From contig DMFQ01000265.1 of assembly GCA_003450555.1 (NCBI GenBank), positions 5,587 through 11,450 of the forward strand: a DNA stretch of 5,864 nucleotides, given 5' to 3'. Shown here piece after piece: positions 5,776 through 5,864 of this stretch. A model generated the notes under the pieces. That model searched no databases and was not told where the DNA came from. It saw only the letters and a list, made by a program, of their open reading frames with translations. Each line of letters starts with the position of its first letter. Within the stretch, counting starts at the first letter, position 1. Source of the DNA: Ktedonobacter sp. (GTDB taxonomy: Bacteria; Chloroflexota; Ktedonobacteria; Ktedonobacterales; Ktedonobacteraceae). Made by a program: the position numbers and the translations under genes.

Positions 5776-5864
5776 AAGGGGTTTTTGGGGTGAGCGTAAG
5801 GGATTTATCGAATTCAGAGGCAGGGGGGCGCGTAGGGCTGGGGCATGCAGAGATCATCGCCGAA
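5768..5864 (+). other. G-run-rich tail after the permease gene; no recognised gene
   Basis: This stretch, overlapping the permease stop codon, carries seven plus-strand runs of three or more G (5768-5772, 5778-5781, 5787-5790, 5800-5802, 5823-5828, 5835-5837, 5840-5843). The first four have loops of 5, 5 and 9 bases and could form a G-quadruplex. No hairpin-plus-T-run terminator is visible. A frame from GTG at 5790 stays open for 25 codons to the window end, but it has no ribosome binding site and no recognisable sequence. Confidence 0.4.

Noticed and set aside
5790..5864. Start of a new gene at GTG 5790
   Set aside because: The frame is open to the edge but only 25 codons long, with no Shine-Dalgarno and no recognisable product; too little to call.

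Overview
The window looks like an ordinary bacterial chromosome segment with three protein genes and one rRNA gene. Reading in the minus direction, the order is: a 5S rRNA gene (about 4780-4895) with its own promoter and terminator; ribonuclease J (rnj, 2857-4518); and an FtsK/SpoIIIE-type DNA translocase (ftsK, starting at 2711 and running off the left edge). On the right, a TSUP (TauE/SafE) family membrane permease gene (5005-5775) is divergent from the 5S gene. No phage, insertion sequence, CRISPR array or tRNA was seen.

Organism: moderate G+C, strong Shine-Dalgarno sites, an RNase J and a four-helix FtsK point to a Gram-positive-like or Chloroflexota-type bacterium. A Ktedonobacteria-like member of Chloroflexota is my tentative guess, from general impression only. 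An RNase J gene lying just before an ftsK/spoIIIE gene is also known in Bacillus, where rnjB lies a short distance upstream of spoIIIE.

Layout: 1-2711, ftsK without its 3' end, with no stop codon in 903 codons and cut just inside the C-terminal gamma domain. 2712-2856, a gap holding an ftsK promoter, its ribosome binding site and a perfect 22-bp stem-loop. 2857-4518, rnj, with a TTG start. 4519-4754, an unusually palindrome-rich rnj leader with a candidate promoter. 4755-4917, the 5S unit with terminator and processing helix. 4921-4961, face-to-face TTGACA boxes serving 5S (minus) and perhaps the permease (plus). 5776-5864, a G-run-rich tail with no recognisable gene.

The genes are housekeeping: RNA processing and decay (rnj), ribosome component (5S), chromosome segregation (ftsK) and anion transport (TSUP). 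I see no new multi-gene system. The interest lies in the non-coding DNA: a 5S gene detached from any 23S gene, whose leader and trailer can pair into a long helix; an 18-bp perfect palindrome and other inverted repeats in the rnj leader; and a 22-bp perfect hairpin between rnj and ftsK.
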